Positions 26,750-35,317 of a stretch of 64,000 bases of DNA are shown piece after piece. The number at the start of each line of letters is the position of its first letter. Position 1 is the stretch's first letter. A program made the translations under genes and the position numbers. The DNA is from Methylorubrum populi (GTDB lineage Bacteria > Pseudomonadota > Alphaproteobacteria > Rhizobiales > Beijerinckiaceae): the NCBI GenBank assembly GCA_020741775.1, contig DYYG01000033.1, forward strand, positions 1 to 64,000. The letters are read 5' to 3'. The notes beneath the pieces were generated by a model. That model was not told where the DNA came from and made no database searches. It worked only from the letters and a program-made list of their open reading frames with translations.

Positions 26750-27595
26750 TCAGGCGCGGCGCACGGAAAAGCTGCGTGCATGGGACAGGGTGGGGATGCG
26801 CGCGCGCGCATCCGCGACCTTCGCGAGATCGATCTCGGCGAGGATCACGCCCGGCCGGTCGCCCTCCGCCTCGGCCAGGATGCGGCCCCAGGGATCGACG
26901 ATGAGGGAATGGCCGAAGGTCTCGCGCCCGTCCTCGTGCCGGCCGCCCTGTGCTGCCGAGATCATGAACGAGCCGGTCTCGATCGCCCGCGCCCGCTGCA
27001 GGATGTGCCAGTGCGCCTCTCCCGTCTGGCGGGTGAAGCAGGCCGGCGCGGTCATCACCGTGGCGCCGGCCTCGGCCAGGGCCCGGTAGAGGGCGGGGAA
27101 GCGGAGATCGTAGCAGATCGTCAGTCCGAGGCTGGCAAGCGGCGTCTCGGCCACGACGGCGCAATCGCCCCGGGAATAGGTCGCCGATTCCCGCCAGCTC
27201 TCGCCGTTCGGCAGATCGACGTCGTAGAGATGGAGCTTGTCGTAGGAAGCCTGGATCTCGCCGCCGGCATCGATCAGGAAGGCGCGGTTGGCGATCTTGT
27301 CGCCGTCGCGGATCGCGAGCGAACCGATCTGCAGAACGATCTTTTCCGCCCGCGCGACCTCCCGGAGGGCGGCGAGCGTCGCGTCGCTGTCCTGCGGCCC
27401 GACCTTCTCGAACAAGGCGGTCCGGTCGCGTTCGATCAGCGAGGTCGTTTCCGGGGTCTGCACATAGGCCGCGCCGGCGGCGGCGGCCTCGCGCACCGCC
27501 CTCACCGCGTCCTCACGGTTGACCGCGGGGTCGCGGCCGCCGCGCATCTGCACGCAAGCGGCGACGAAGGGCTTCTGCGTCTGCGGCGCCGTCAT
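26750..27595 (-). CDS. Carbon-nitrogen hydrolase (Nit/omega-amidase family)
   Basis: A 281-residue cytoplasmic nitrilase-superfamily amidase. The Glu-Lys-Cys triad is visible: Glu in YVQTPETTSLI, Lys in ASYDKLHLYDVDL, and Cys in TICYDLRFPALYRAL. Nit-branch features (TAPACFTRQTGEAHWHILQR, GRETFGHSLIVDPWG) point to omega-amidase or deaminated-glutathione amidase activity. The start ATG overlaps the stop of grxC by four bases, so the two are coupled, which fits a glutathione-related role. Confidence 0.9.
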   Translation of the reverse strand: MTAPQTQKPFVAACVQMRGGRDPAVNREDAVRAVREAAAAGAAYVQTPETTSLIERDRTALFEKVGPQDSDATLAALREVARAEKIVLQIGSLAIRDGDKIANRAFLIDAGGEIQASYDKLHLYDVDLPNGESWRESATYSRGDCAVVAETPLASLGLTICYDLRFPALYRALAEAGATVMTAPACFTRQTGEAHWHILQRARAIETGSFMISAAQGGRHEDGRETFGHSLIVDPWGRILAEAEGDRPGVILAEIDLAKVADARARIPTLSHARSFSVRRA

Positions 27596-27849
27596 GCCGC
27601 GAGCAGCGGATCGAGCCCGCCGGCCCGGTCCAGGGCATAGAGGTCGTCGCAGCCGCCGACATGTTTGTCGCCGATGAAGATCTGCGGCACGGAGGTGCGC
27701 CCGCCGGCCCGCTGGACCATGGTCGCGCGGGCGCCCGCCGTCTTCTCGACGTCGATCTCGGTGAAGGTCACGCCCTTGTCGCGCAGCAGAGTCTTGGCTG
27801 CGGAGCAATAGGGGCACCAGGCCGTGGTATAGATCGTGACCGGCTGCAT
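27592..27849 (-). CDS. grxC: Glutaredoxin 3
   Basis: An 85-residue dithiol glutaredoxin that uses glutathione to reduce protein disulfides. The active site is TTAWCPYCSAAKTLL (CPYC), with the cis-Pro in GGRTSVPQIFIGDKHVGGCD. Length is standard. Its stop overlaps the start of the downstream nitrilase-family gene. Confidence 0.95.
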   Translation of the reverse strand: MQPVTIYTTAWCPYCSAAKTLLRDKGVTFTEIDVEKTAGARATMVQRAGGRTSVPQIFIGDKHVGGCDDLYALDRAGGLDPLLAA

Positions 27850-27976
27850 GGGTCCGTCGCGCCCGAAAGGGGAAGAAGCGACGGATATAGGCGAGCCGCG
27901 CGGATCTTCCTACTGCGGCCAGGACACAGCTGGCGGCCGATGGCGCCGTCTCCGGCGCCCGGCCGTGCCGGCATTG

Positions 27977-28333
27977 TCAGGCCGCCAGGAGCTTCTCGAC
28001 CTCGTTGACGAGATCGCGCAGGTGGAACGGCTTGGACAGCACCTTCGCGTCCTTGGGAGCCTTGGAATCCGGGTTCAGCGCGACCGCGGCGAAGCCGGTG
28101 ATGAACATCACCTTGATGTCCGGATCGAGTTCCGTGGCGCGGCGCGCCAACTCGATCCCGTCCATCTCCGGCATGACGATGTCGGTCAGCAGGAGCTCGA
28201 AGGGCTCCTCGCGCAGGCGGTTATAGGCGGAAAGGCCGTTATCGAACGACAGCACGTCATAGCCGGCGTTCTGCAGCGCCTTGGCCAGGAACCGGCGCAT
28301 GTCGTTGTCGTCTTCGGCGAGCAGGATCTTCAT
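27977..28333 (-). CDS. cpdR: Single-domain response regulator CpdR
   Basis: A 118-residue receiver protein. The phosphoacceptor is Asp 51 in LLLTDIVMPEMDGIELARRA; the acidic pair is in AEDDND, and the signalling Thr and Lys are in MFITGFAA and VLSKPF. The protein closely matches CpdR of Caulobacter, including the C-terminal ending LLAA, which acts as a ClpXP signal. Unphosphorylated CpdR primes the ClpXP protease to degrade cell-cycle substrates; the CckA-ChpT phosphorelay controls it. Transfer of this role here is by homology. Confidence 0.9.
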   Translation of the reverse strand: MKILLAEDDNDMRRFLAKALQNAGYDVLSFDNGLSAYNRLREEPFELLLTDIVMPEMDGIELARRATELDPDIKVMFITGFAAVALNPDSKAPKDAKVLSKPFHLRDLVNEVEKLLAA

Positions 28334-28569
28334 CGAACGGCGTCCCGGTGCCCATGCGCTCTGTCATGCGCCCTGTGAGGTGTTCATTTCATAAAGCGGC
28401 GGGCTGGTAAACACGATGTTAACGGTTGCCCGTGCCGAGCCGCACGCGGCGGCCCGGCCCCTCCTCCGGCCTCTTGCGGCCTCTTGCGGCGCATGGTGGA
28501 CAGGGCGGGCGGAGCGCCGCAAAGTGGCGGGATGTTTCCTTCGTGCCACGCTTCGGCCCCCGCGTCTCG

Positions 28570-29466
28570 ATGAGCCACTCCCCCTCAGACGGTCCCGAGA
28601 CGTTCGATCCACCCTTCGTCGTGGACGAGCCGGCGCAGCACGCCATCCCCTTCGTCTTCAACGCCCCTCATTCCGGCGCGCATTACCCGGCCTCCTTCCT
28701 CGCCGCCTCGCGGCTCGACGCCTTGGCCTTGCGTCGCTCGGAGGACGCCCATGTCGACCGGCTGTTCGCTTCCGTGGTCGGGCTCGGCGCGCCGCTGATG
28801 CGGGCGAACTTTCCCCGGGCCTATCTCGACGTGAATCGCGAGCCCTACGAGCTCGACCCGCGCATGTTCCTGGGGCGCCTGCCCTCCTTTGCCAATACCC
28901 GGTCCATGCGGGTCGCCGGCGGCCTCGGCACGGTGCCGCGCATCGTGGCCGATGGTCAGGAGATCTACCGGGAGAAGCTGCCGGTCGAGGAGGCCGTGCG
29001 GCGCATCGAGACGCTCTACAAGCCCTATCACCGCACCCTGCGCGGCCTGATTCACCGCACCGCCCGGACCTTCGGCCGGGCCTTCCTGATCGATTGCCAC
29101 TCGATGCCCTCGTCGAGCCTCGGCCGCGACGAGAGCGCCCAGGCCGATTTCGTGCTGGGTGACCGCTTCGGCTCGGCCTGCCTGCCCGCTCTCATGAGCG
29201 GAGTGGAGGAGCGTTTGCGGGCGCTGGGCTACAAGGTGGTGCGCAACAAGCCCTATGCCGGCGGCTTCATCACCGAGCATTACGGCGAGCCCGGATTGGG
29301 GAGGCATGCTCTCCAGATCGAGATCAACCGCGCGCTCTACATGAATGAGCAGTCACTCGCCCTCACGGCGGGGTTCGCGACCTTGGCCGAGAACCTCGCT
29401 GCGGTGATCGCCGGCATTGCCGCCGAGATGGCCGACGCGGCACCCCTTCGCATCGCGGCGGAATAA
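28570..29466 (+). CDS. N-formylglutamate amidohydrolase family protein
   Basis: A 298-residue hydrolase of the HutG/N-formylglutamate deformylase family. Metal-site motifs are PFVFNAPHSGAHYP, LDVNREPYELD, and AFLIDCHSMPSS, with NKPYAGGFITEHYG near the C-terminal third. Predicted reaction: hydrolysis of N-formyl-L-glutamate to formate and glutamate. No hut genes lie nearby, so a role in histidine breakdown is unsupported. The start at 28570 gives the natural N-terminus. It is divergent from cpdR. Confidence 0.87.
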   Translation: MSHSPSDGPETFDPPFVVDEPAQHAIPFVFNAPHSGAHYPASFLAASRLDALALRRSEDAHVDRLFASVVGLGAPLMRANFPRAYLDVNREPYELDPRMFLGRLPSFANTRSMRVAGGLGTVPRIVADGQEIYREKLPVEEAVRRIETLYKPYHRTLRGLIHRTARTFGRAFLIDCHSMPSSSLGRDESAQADFVLGDRFGSACLPALMSGVEERLRALGYKVVRNKPYAGGFITEHYGEPGLGRHALQIEINRALYMNEQSLALTAGFATLAENLAAVIAGIAAEMADAAPLRIAAE

Positions 29467-29498
29467 GCCGTCCAGAACGGGACGCAGGGGTTCGGCCA

Positions 29499-29580
29499 AG
29501 AAAAAAGGCCGCCCCGAAGGACGGCCCGAAGTCTAGGGAGGAAACGCCCAAGAAGGGCTACGGGACCGCGACGCCATCGC
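29499..29580 (-). ncRNA. mmgR/suhB-like (alpha-r8 family) small RNA
   Basis: A minus-strand region with the hallmarks of the alphaproteobacterial mmgR/suhB RNA: a 5' hairpin (GCCC and GGGC, 29546-29558), the unpaired UUUCCUCCCU stretch (29535-29544), and a strong terminator (GGCCGUCC with GGGCGGCC, loop UUCG, then six U at 29501-29506). In Sinorhizobium this RNA limits polyhydroxybutyrate storage. The 5' end is an estimate from the usual ~77 nt length. It lies downstream of galU, 111 bp from its stop. Alternatively the hairpin is only the galU terminator. Confidence 0.65.
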
Positions 29581-29690
29581 GATCTCGCAATGCACAAATT
29601 ACATCGCGCCGCACAATTCGCAAGGGAAATGATAACGTTTTCACATGCGCCTGGTGCATAGCTGCGGCAGCCATGCGCATGGAACCGCCT

Positions 29691-30557
29691 TCAGGCTTCG
29701 CCGAGCAGGGAGCGGATCTCTGCCTTCAGCGCGTCGGCCAACTCCGGCCGCTGCAATCCGTAGGCGATGTTGGCGGTGAGGAAGCCGATCTTCGAGCCGG
29801 TATCGTAGGTGCGCCCGTCGAAGTGCATCCCGTAGAACTTCTGCTGCTCGGACAGGCGGATCATGGCATCGGTGAGCTGGATCTCGCCGCCGGCACCCTT
29901 CTCGCCCCGCTCCAGGATCGAGAAGATCTCGGGCTGGAGAATGTAGCGGCCGGAAATGATGAAGTTCGAGGGGGCGGTGCCCTGCTTCGGCTTCTCGACC
30001 ATGCCGGTGATCTCGAAGGTCTGGCCGAAGGTCTCGCCGACGGCGACGATGCCGTATTGGTGGGTCTCCTCCGGCTTGACCTCCTCCACAGCGATGACGT
30101 TGCCGCCATGCCGCTCGTAGGCCTGGAGCATCTGCGCCATGCAGCCGCGGCTCAGCATGTCGGGCAGGAGCACGGCGAAGGGCTCGTCACCGACGATCTC
30201 GCGGGCGCACCAGACCGCGTGGCCGAGGCCGAGGGGCGCCTGCTGGCGGGTGAAGCTGGTCTGGCCGGCCTTGGGCAGGTCCTTCTTCAACTCCTCGTAG
30301 GCCGCCTGCTTCCCGCGCTCCTGCAGCATATGGTCGAGTTCGAACGCGATATCGAAATGATCCTCGATCACCGCCTTGCCGCGGCCGGTCACGAAGATGA
30401 AATGCTCGATGCCCGCCTCCCGGGCCTCGTCGACGACGTGCTGGACGACGGGGCGGTCGACGACGGTGAGCATCTCCTTCGGCACCGCCTTGGTCGCCGG
30501 CAGGAAGCGCGTGCCGAGGCCGGCGACGGGAAGGACGGCCTTGCGAATTCGTTTCAT
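29691..30557 (-). CDS. galU: UTP-glucose-1-phosphate uridylyltransferase
   Basis: A 288-residue cytoplasmic enzyme that makes UDP-glucose from UTP and glucose-1-phosphate. The N-terminal nucleotide site is [20 protein letters not shown], and [20 protein letters not shown] and [17 protein letters not shown] are family motifs. [17 protein letters not shown] is near the C-terminus. UDP-glucose feeds exopolysaccharide, LPS and the epimerase GalE encoded divergently next door. Confidence 0.96.
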   Translation of the reverse strand: MKRIRKAVLPVAGLGTRFLPATKAVPKEMLTVVDRPVVQHVVDEAREAGIEHFIFVTGRGKAVIEDHFDIAFELDHMLQERGKQAAYEELKKDLPKAGQTSFTRQQAPLGLGHAVWCAREIVGDEPFAVLLPDMLSRGCMAQMLQAYERHGGNVIAVEEVKPEETHQYGIVAVGETFGQTFEITGMVEKPKQGTAPSNFIISGRYILQPEIFSILERGEKGAGGEIQLTDAMIRLSEQQKFYGMHFDGRTYDTGSKIGFLTANIAYGLQRPELADALKAEIRSLLGEA

Positions 30558-30806
30558 ATGGCGGGACCCGTTTCTACGTGTGTCGGCATGCGCCCTGATC
30601 GATGGACCTCAAATAGCACGCAGACGGCCGGCAACAGCCCCGCTTGAGTGGAATTGGCCGCTTTTCGTCACCCCGGGCCGCAGAATAACTCCAGGTTAAA
30701 GCGATACGGCCGGCTCACGGTGGTGCGGCGCACTTTTTTTTGCGAAAGCGGGCCTGCCTGAGGCCTCGGCCGTCAGGCTCAAGGGGCGGAGAGAGGGGGA
30801 AGGACG

Positions 30807-31799
30807 ATGGCGGTTCTGGTCACGGGGGGCGCGGGCTATATCGGTAGCCACATGGTGCTGGCCCTGGTGGATGCCGGCCACGAGGAGGTCGTGGTGCTCG
30901 ACGATCTCTCGACCGGCTTCGACTGGGCCCTGCCCCCGGAAGTGCGCCTCGTCGTCGGCGATGTCGCCGACCAAGCCCTCGTCACCGAGACCATCCTGCG
31001 CCACCAGATCGACGCGGTTGCGCATTTCGCCGCCAGGATCGTGGTGCCGGATTCGGTCGCCGATCCCCTCGGCTATTATCTCGCCAACACGGTCAAGACG
31101 CGGGCGCTGATCGAGACCGCCGCGCGCACCGGGGTCAAGCATTTCATCTTCTCCTCCACGGCGGCCGTCTACGGCGAGCCCACCGTGGTGCCGGTGCCCG
31201 AGACGCTGGAGACGAACCCGATCAACCCCTACGGCCGCTCGAAGCTGATGAGCGAGTGGATGCTCGCCGACGCGGCCGCCGCGCACGGCTTCAGCTACGG
31301 GATCTTGCGCTACTTCAACGTGGCCGGGTCCGATCCGCGCGGGCGCACCGGGCAATCGACGCCCAACGCCACACATCTGATTAAGGTCGCGACCCAGGCG
31401 GCCCTGGGTCAGCGCAGCCATCTCGAGGTGTTCGGCACCGATTACCCGACCCGCGACGGCTCCTGCCTGCGCGATTACATCCAGGTCTCGGACTTGGCGG
31501 ACGCCCATATGGTGGTGCTGAACCACCTGCGCGGCGGCGGAGAGAGCCTCACGCTCAATTGCGGCTATGGCCGGGGCTATTCGGTGCTGGAGGTGGTGGA
31601 GGTGGTCAAGCGCATCTCCGGCCGCGACTTCGAGGTGCGCCTGTCGCCCCGTCGCCCCGGCGATCCGGCCCAGATCATCGCCGGCGCCGACCGGATCCGG
31701 AGCGAACTCGGCTGGATTCCGAAGCACGACGACCTCGATGCCATCGTCGCCCAGGCCTTTGCCTGGGAAGACGCCCTGGCGAAGCGGAACCGGCGGTGA
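30807..31799 (+). CDS. galE: UDP-glucose 4-epimerase
   Basis: A 330-residue extended short-chain dehydrogenase that interconverts UDP-glucose and UDP-galactose. The NAD site is VTGGAGYIGSHMVLAL, the catalytic Ser-Tyr-Lys set includes FSSTAAVYG and NPYGRSKLMSEW, and NCGYGRGYSVLEVV is a late GalE motif. ATG 30807 follows a GA-rich ribosome site. The stop overlaps the GTG start of the following transglycosylase gene. Confidence 0.95.
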   Translation: MAVLVTGGAGYIGSHMVLALVDAGHEEVVVLDDLSTGFDWALPPEVRLVVGDVADQALVTETILRHQIDAVAHFAARIVVPDSVADPLGYYLANTVKTRALIETAARTGVKHFIFSSTAAVYGEPTVVPVPETLETNPINPYGRSKLMSEWMLADAAAAHGFSYGILRYFNVAGSDPRGRTGQSTPNATHLIKVATQAALGQRSHLEVFGTDYPTRDGSCLRDYIQVSDLADAHMVVLNHLRGGGESLTLNCGYGRGYSVLEVVEVVKRISGRDFEVRLSPRRPGDPAQIIAGADRIRSELGWIPKHDDLDAIVAQAFAWEDALAKRNRR

Positions 31800-32977
31800 G
31801 AGCAGCCCTCGCCGCCCTGGCGCTCGCCCTCTTCGCCGCCCTCGGTCCGGCGCGGGCGCAGGGTGACGACTTCGCCCGCTTCGTCGTGGGGATCCGCGCC
31901 GATGCCGAGGCGCGCGGCATCTCGCGGAGAACCGTCGAGGCGGCCTTCGCCGGTGTGAGCGGCCCGGATCCCGACGTCGTCGCCCGCACCCGTCGCCAGG
32001 GCGAGTTCAGCCGCCCGGTCTGGGACTATCTCGTCGGTGCCGTGTCCCCGAGGCGCATCGCCCGGGGGCAGGCGCAGGCCAAGCGGCTCTCGGCCACCCT
32101 CGCGGCCATCGAGGCGAAGACCGGCGTGCCGCGCTCGGTCGTGCTGGCCTTCTGGGGCGTCGAATCGGATTTCGGGGCGAGCGCCGGCTCCCTGCCGACG
32201 ATCCGGGCGCTGGCGAGCCTCGCCTATGCCCGGTATCGCGGCAGCCTGTTTCGCGACGAATTGCTCGCCGCCCTCCAGATCTTGGAGAACGGCGATATCG
32301 AGCCCACGCGCATGGTCGGCTCCTGGGCCGGCGCCATGGGGCAGGTGCAGTTCCTCCCCTCGGTCTATTTGCGGGAGGCGGTCGATTTCGACGGCGACGG
32401 CCGGCGCGACATCTGGCGTTCGGAAGCCGATGCCCTCGCCTCCATCGCCCATTACCTGCACTCCCTCGGCTGGAAGCCCGGTTTGTCCTGGGGCTACGAG
32501 GTCCGCCTGCCCGACGGCTTCGACCTGAGCCGGTATCGCGGACGGCTCTCCGACTTCGCGGCGCGCGGCCTGCGCCGCACCGACGGCAAGCCGCTGCCGA
32601 CCGAGGGTGAGGCGAGCCTGTTCCTGCCGGGCGGGCTCGGCGCGCCGGTCTTCCTCATCACCGACAATTTCGAGGTGATCCGCGGCTATAACACCAGCGA
32701 TTCCTACGCGCTGGCGGTCGGCCATCTCGCGGATCGTCTGGCGGGCGGTCCCGCCCTCGCCGCGCCCTGGCCGAACGGCGCCGCGCGCCTCGACGGTCCG
32801 GGCCTGAAACGTCTTCAGACCGGCCTCGCGGCACGGGGGCTCTATGATGGCGAGCAGGACGGGCGCGCCGGTCCCAGGCTGCGGGAGGCCGTGCGGCAAT
32901 ACCAGATCCGCGAGGGGCTGCCCGCCGACGGCTATGCCCGGCCGTCTGTCCTGGAGCGATTGGAGGGGCGGCCTTAG
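31796..32977 (+). CDS. Lytic murein transglycosylase, MltB type
   Basis: A 393-residue exported enzyme that cleaves the glycan strand of peptidoglycan to 1,6-anhydro products. A signal peptide (about residues 1-22, ending ARAQ) precedes the SLT/MltB domain: VVLAFWGVESDFGASAG holds the catalytic Glu, and SWAGAMGQVQFLPSVYLREA is the MltB signature. A PG_binding_1 domain follows (about residues 330-390: LKRLQTGLAARGLYDG). The GTG start lies inside the galE stop, so the two are coupled. A 79-bp palindromic repeat overlaps its stop codon. Confidence 0.9.
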   Translation: MRAALAALALALFAALGPARAQGDDFARFVVGIRADAEARGISRRTVEAAFAGVSGPDPDVVARTRRQGEFSRPVWDYLVGAVSPRRIARGQAQAKRLSATLAAIEAKTGVPRSVVLAFWGVESDFGASAGSLPTIRALASLAYARYRGSLFRDELLAALQILENGDIEPTRMVGSWAGAMGQVQFLPSVYLREAVDFDGDGRRDIWRSEADALASIAHYLHSLGWKPGLSWGYEVRLPDGFDLSRYRGRLSDFAARGLRRTDGKPLPTEGEASLFLPGGLGAPVFLITDNFEVIRGYNTSDSYALAVGHLADRLAGGPALAAPWPNGAARLDGPGLKRLQTGLAARGLYDGEQDGRAGPRLREAVRQYQIREGLPADGYARPSVLERLEGRP

Positions 32978-33054
32978 TGTCTCTCACAAAACTCCCGCTG
33001 CACCGTCGCGACCGGAGAGGAGGCGGTGCGGAATCGGGAGTCTCGTGAGGCACT
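32976..33054 (+). repeat. 79-bp palindromic repeat, copy 1
   Basis: The ends are inverted repeats: AGTGTCTCTCACAAAACTCC at the left and the complement of AGTGCCTCACGAGACTCCCG at the right. The first two bases supply the AG of the TAG stop of the upstream gene. A second copy of the same length lies at 61496-61574 in opposite orientation. No coding capacity and no T-run. Confidence 0.85.
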
Positions 33055-33141
33055 CTTAGACGCGCCGCCCTGCCTGCGTTATCCTGGGCCGATGTCAGAT
33101 CGGCTCAGGCCGCCTTCCCATTCCGAGTGAGGCACTCCCGT

Positions 33142-34590
33142 ATGGAACGCCGCCCGACCGGTCGCAGGGCGCTGTCGCGCCCTTCCGCGATCCTCGGCCT
33201 TCTCGCCCTCGCCTGCTTCGGGCTCGTCGCGGCCTGTCTCGCGGTGCCGCAGCCGGCCGCCGCGCAATGGGGCGACAGCTACGACGCACCCTCGGCGGAT
33301 CCCTATTACGCCCCGCCCCCGCGCCGCCGGGCACGGCAGGGCTATGCCGACGAGTACGGCTATGGCCGGGCGCCCGCCCGCCGGGCCGCCCCACCTCCGG
33401 CGCAGGAGGCGCCGCGCCAGTTCTACTGGCCCTGGGAGGACCAGCCCCGCGCCCAGCCCGCCCCGCCGCCGCAGGCGCCACCCGGCTATGCCCGGCCTCC
33501 GCGCCAGCGCCCGCCCGCCGCTGCCCCAGGACGCTCGGACGAGGAGCGGGCGGCGCGCCGCCGCCGGCCGAGCCCGGCGCCGACGGTGGCGCAGCCCAAG
33601 CCGAAGGTGACGAAGACGGCACCGACGACCCAGGTCGCCGTGTTCGGCGATTCGCTCGCGAGCTACCTCGCCAAGGGCATCGACGAAGCCTTCACCGACA
33701 ATGCCGACGTCGCGGTGCTCGACCGCTCGAAGAACGACAGCGGCCTCGTGCGCAAGGATCTGGTCGATTGGGCCAAGACGGCCGAGGATGCCTTCAAGGC
33801 GACGCCCAACCTGTCCTATGCCCTGATGATGGTCGGCGTGAACGACCGGCAGGCGATCCGCGACGGCGACCAGACTTACGAAGCCCTGTCCGATAAGTGG
33901 CGCGAACTCTACGCCGCCCGGGTCGATGCCGTCGTGAAGGTGTTTGCCGAGCGCAAGGTCCCGCTGATCTGGGTCGGCCTGCCGCCGGTGCGCAGTGAGA
34001 CGCTGAGCCGCGACTTCGCGGCGATCAACGACCTCGTGCGCGAGCGGGTGCAGCGGGCCGGCCAGTCCTATGTCGAGGTCTGGCAGGGCTTCGTGGACGA
34101 CCGCAACCGCTTCACCGTCTCGGGGCCCGACGTGGACGGACAGGAAGCCCGGCTGCGGACGTCGGACGGCATCCATTTCACCGCCGCGGGCTCCCGCAAG
34201 ATCGCCCATTTCGCCGATGTCGAGCTGAAGCGGCTGATGGGTGAGAAGGGTGGCCTCCCCTCCGAGCAGCCTGCCGCCGCCGTCGCGGCGACGCCGAGCG
34301 AGGGCGGCGCGGGTTTGGGCAGCGACGACACGGCGGCCATCGACCGCAAGATCACGGCGATGCTGCCGAGCCTGCCCGAGCCTCCGGGCATCCCCAGCTT
34401 GCCGGTCAAGCCGGCGGCGGGGCCGGTGGTGCCCCTCGGCCGCCCCGAGATTTCGCCCGGCGGCACCCTGCTCACCGGCCGCCCGCACGAGGGCGACGCC
34501 ACCGGCACCCGCGAACGCAGCCTCCAGCGCGGCGCCGCCCCCCTGCCCCAGCCCGGCCGGGCGGACGATTTCCGCTGGCCGCCGGGATAG
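33142..34590 (+). CDS. DUF459 family SGNH-hydrolase-like protein
   Basis: A 482-residue exported protein. A signal peptide or anchor (about residues 17-42) is followed by a long Pro/Arg/Tyr-rich disordered region to about residue 155. The SGNH domain then shows VAVFGDSLASYLAKGI (block I), ALMMVGVNDRQAIRDGD (block III), LIWVGLPPVRS, and SDGIHFTAAGSRKIAHF (block V Asp and His). The C-terminus is again Pro/Gly-rich. Likely a periplasmic esterase or acetyl-modifying enzyme; substrate unknown. GTG 33127 is an alternative start. Confidence 0.83.
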   Translation: MERRPTGRRALSRPSAILGLLALACFGLVAACLAVPQPAAAQWGDSYDAPSADPYYAPPPRRRARQGYADEYGYGRAPARRAAPPPAQEAPRQFYWPWEDQPRAQPAPPPQAPPGYARPPRQRPPAAAPGRSDEERAARRRRPSPAPTVAQPKPKVTKTAPTTQVAVFGDSLASYLAKGIDEAFTDNADVAVLDRSKNDSGLVRKDLVDWAKTAEDAFKATPNLSYALMMVGVNDRQAIRDGDQTYEALSDKWRELYAARVDAVVKVFAERKVPLIWVGLPPVRSETLSRDFAAINDLVRERVQRAGQSYVEVWQGFVDDRNRFTVSGPDVDGQEARLRTSDGIHFTAAGSRKIAHFADVELKRLMGEKGGLPSEQPAAAVAATPSEGGAGLGSDDTAAIDRKITAMLPSLPEPPGIPSLPVKPAAGPVVPLGRPEISPGGTLLTGRPHEGDATGTRERSLQRGAAPLPQPGRADDFRWPPG

Positions 34591-34657
34591 GTCTGGCGCT
34601 GGCCAGGCCGGGTCGGCCTCTCCGATCCTGTCCGGCTCCGCCCGAACGGCGACGGGG

Positions 34658-35317
34658 TCAGCCCTCGGCGGGGAGCGGACCGGACGGTGCTGCCACGAGC
34701 CCGGCTCCGACCGCGATCCAGACCAAGTGCGCATCCGTGCGGGCCCCGAGCTTCGCCCGGATCAGGGAGAGATTGTTCTGGACGGTCTTCAGGCTGAGGC
34801 ACAGGGCCTCGGCCACGACCTGCGCCGTGGCGCCGCTCGCCGTCATCCCGAGGATCTCGACCTCGCGCGGGCTGAGCGCATCGAGCGAGGCGCGTCCACC
34901 GGCCACCTCGTCCTGCGCGATCGCCGAGGCGATGTCGGCACTCATGGTCCGCTCGCCGCGCAGGACGCCCGCCGCCGCCGCTAGCAATTCCCGCGGCGCG
35001 CTCGCCTTGCTGACATAGCCGCGGGCGCCCGCCGCGAAGGCTTGGCGCGCCACGGCGGCGCCGGTGCGCATGCTGAACACGAGGATGCGGGCCGATCCGT
35101 CCCATTGCCGGATGTGGCGGATCGCTTCGATGCCGCTCGGCCCCGGCAGGGACAGATCGAGGATCACGAGATCCGGCGCCTTCGCCTTGTAGAGAATGTA
35201 GGCCTCCCTGGCGCTCCCGGCCTCCGCCACGACGGCGAAACCCGGCTGACGTTCGAGCAGGCGGCGATACCCCTCCCGCACCACGGGATGGTCGTCGACG
35301 AGAAGGATGCTTGTCAT
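34658..35317 (-). CDS. NarL/FixJ-type response regulator
   Basis: A 219-residue two-domain regulator. The receiver has LLVDDHPVVREGYRRLL and the phosphoacceptor Asp 54 in LVILDLSLPGPSGIEAIRHI. The LuxR-type helix-turn-helix (about 150-205) shows LSPREVEILGMTASGATAQV and SLKTVQNNLSLIRAKLG. Its start overlaps the stop of the upstream histidine kinase gene by four bases, which marks them as a cognate pair. Targets are unknown; the divergent metallo-hydrolase gene is a candidate. Confidence 0.92.
   Translation of the reverse strand: MTSILLVDDHPVVREGYRRLLERQPGFAVVAEAGSAREAYILYKAKAPDLVILDLSLPGPSGIEAIRHIRQWDGSARILVFSMRTGAAVARQAFAAGARGYVSKASAPRELLAAAAGVLRGERTMSADIASAIAQDEVAGGRASLDALSPREVEILGMTASGATAQVVAEALCLSLKTVQNNLSLIRAKLGARTDAHLVWIAVGAGLVAAPSGPLPAEG

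Noticed and set aside
29467..29690. Reading the hairpin at 29507-29526 only as a terminator of the amidohydrolase gene
   Set aside because: The U-run follows the stem on the minus strand, so it cannot serve the plus-strand gene that ends at 29466.
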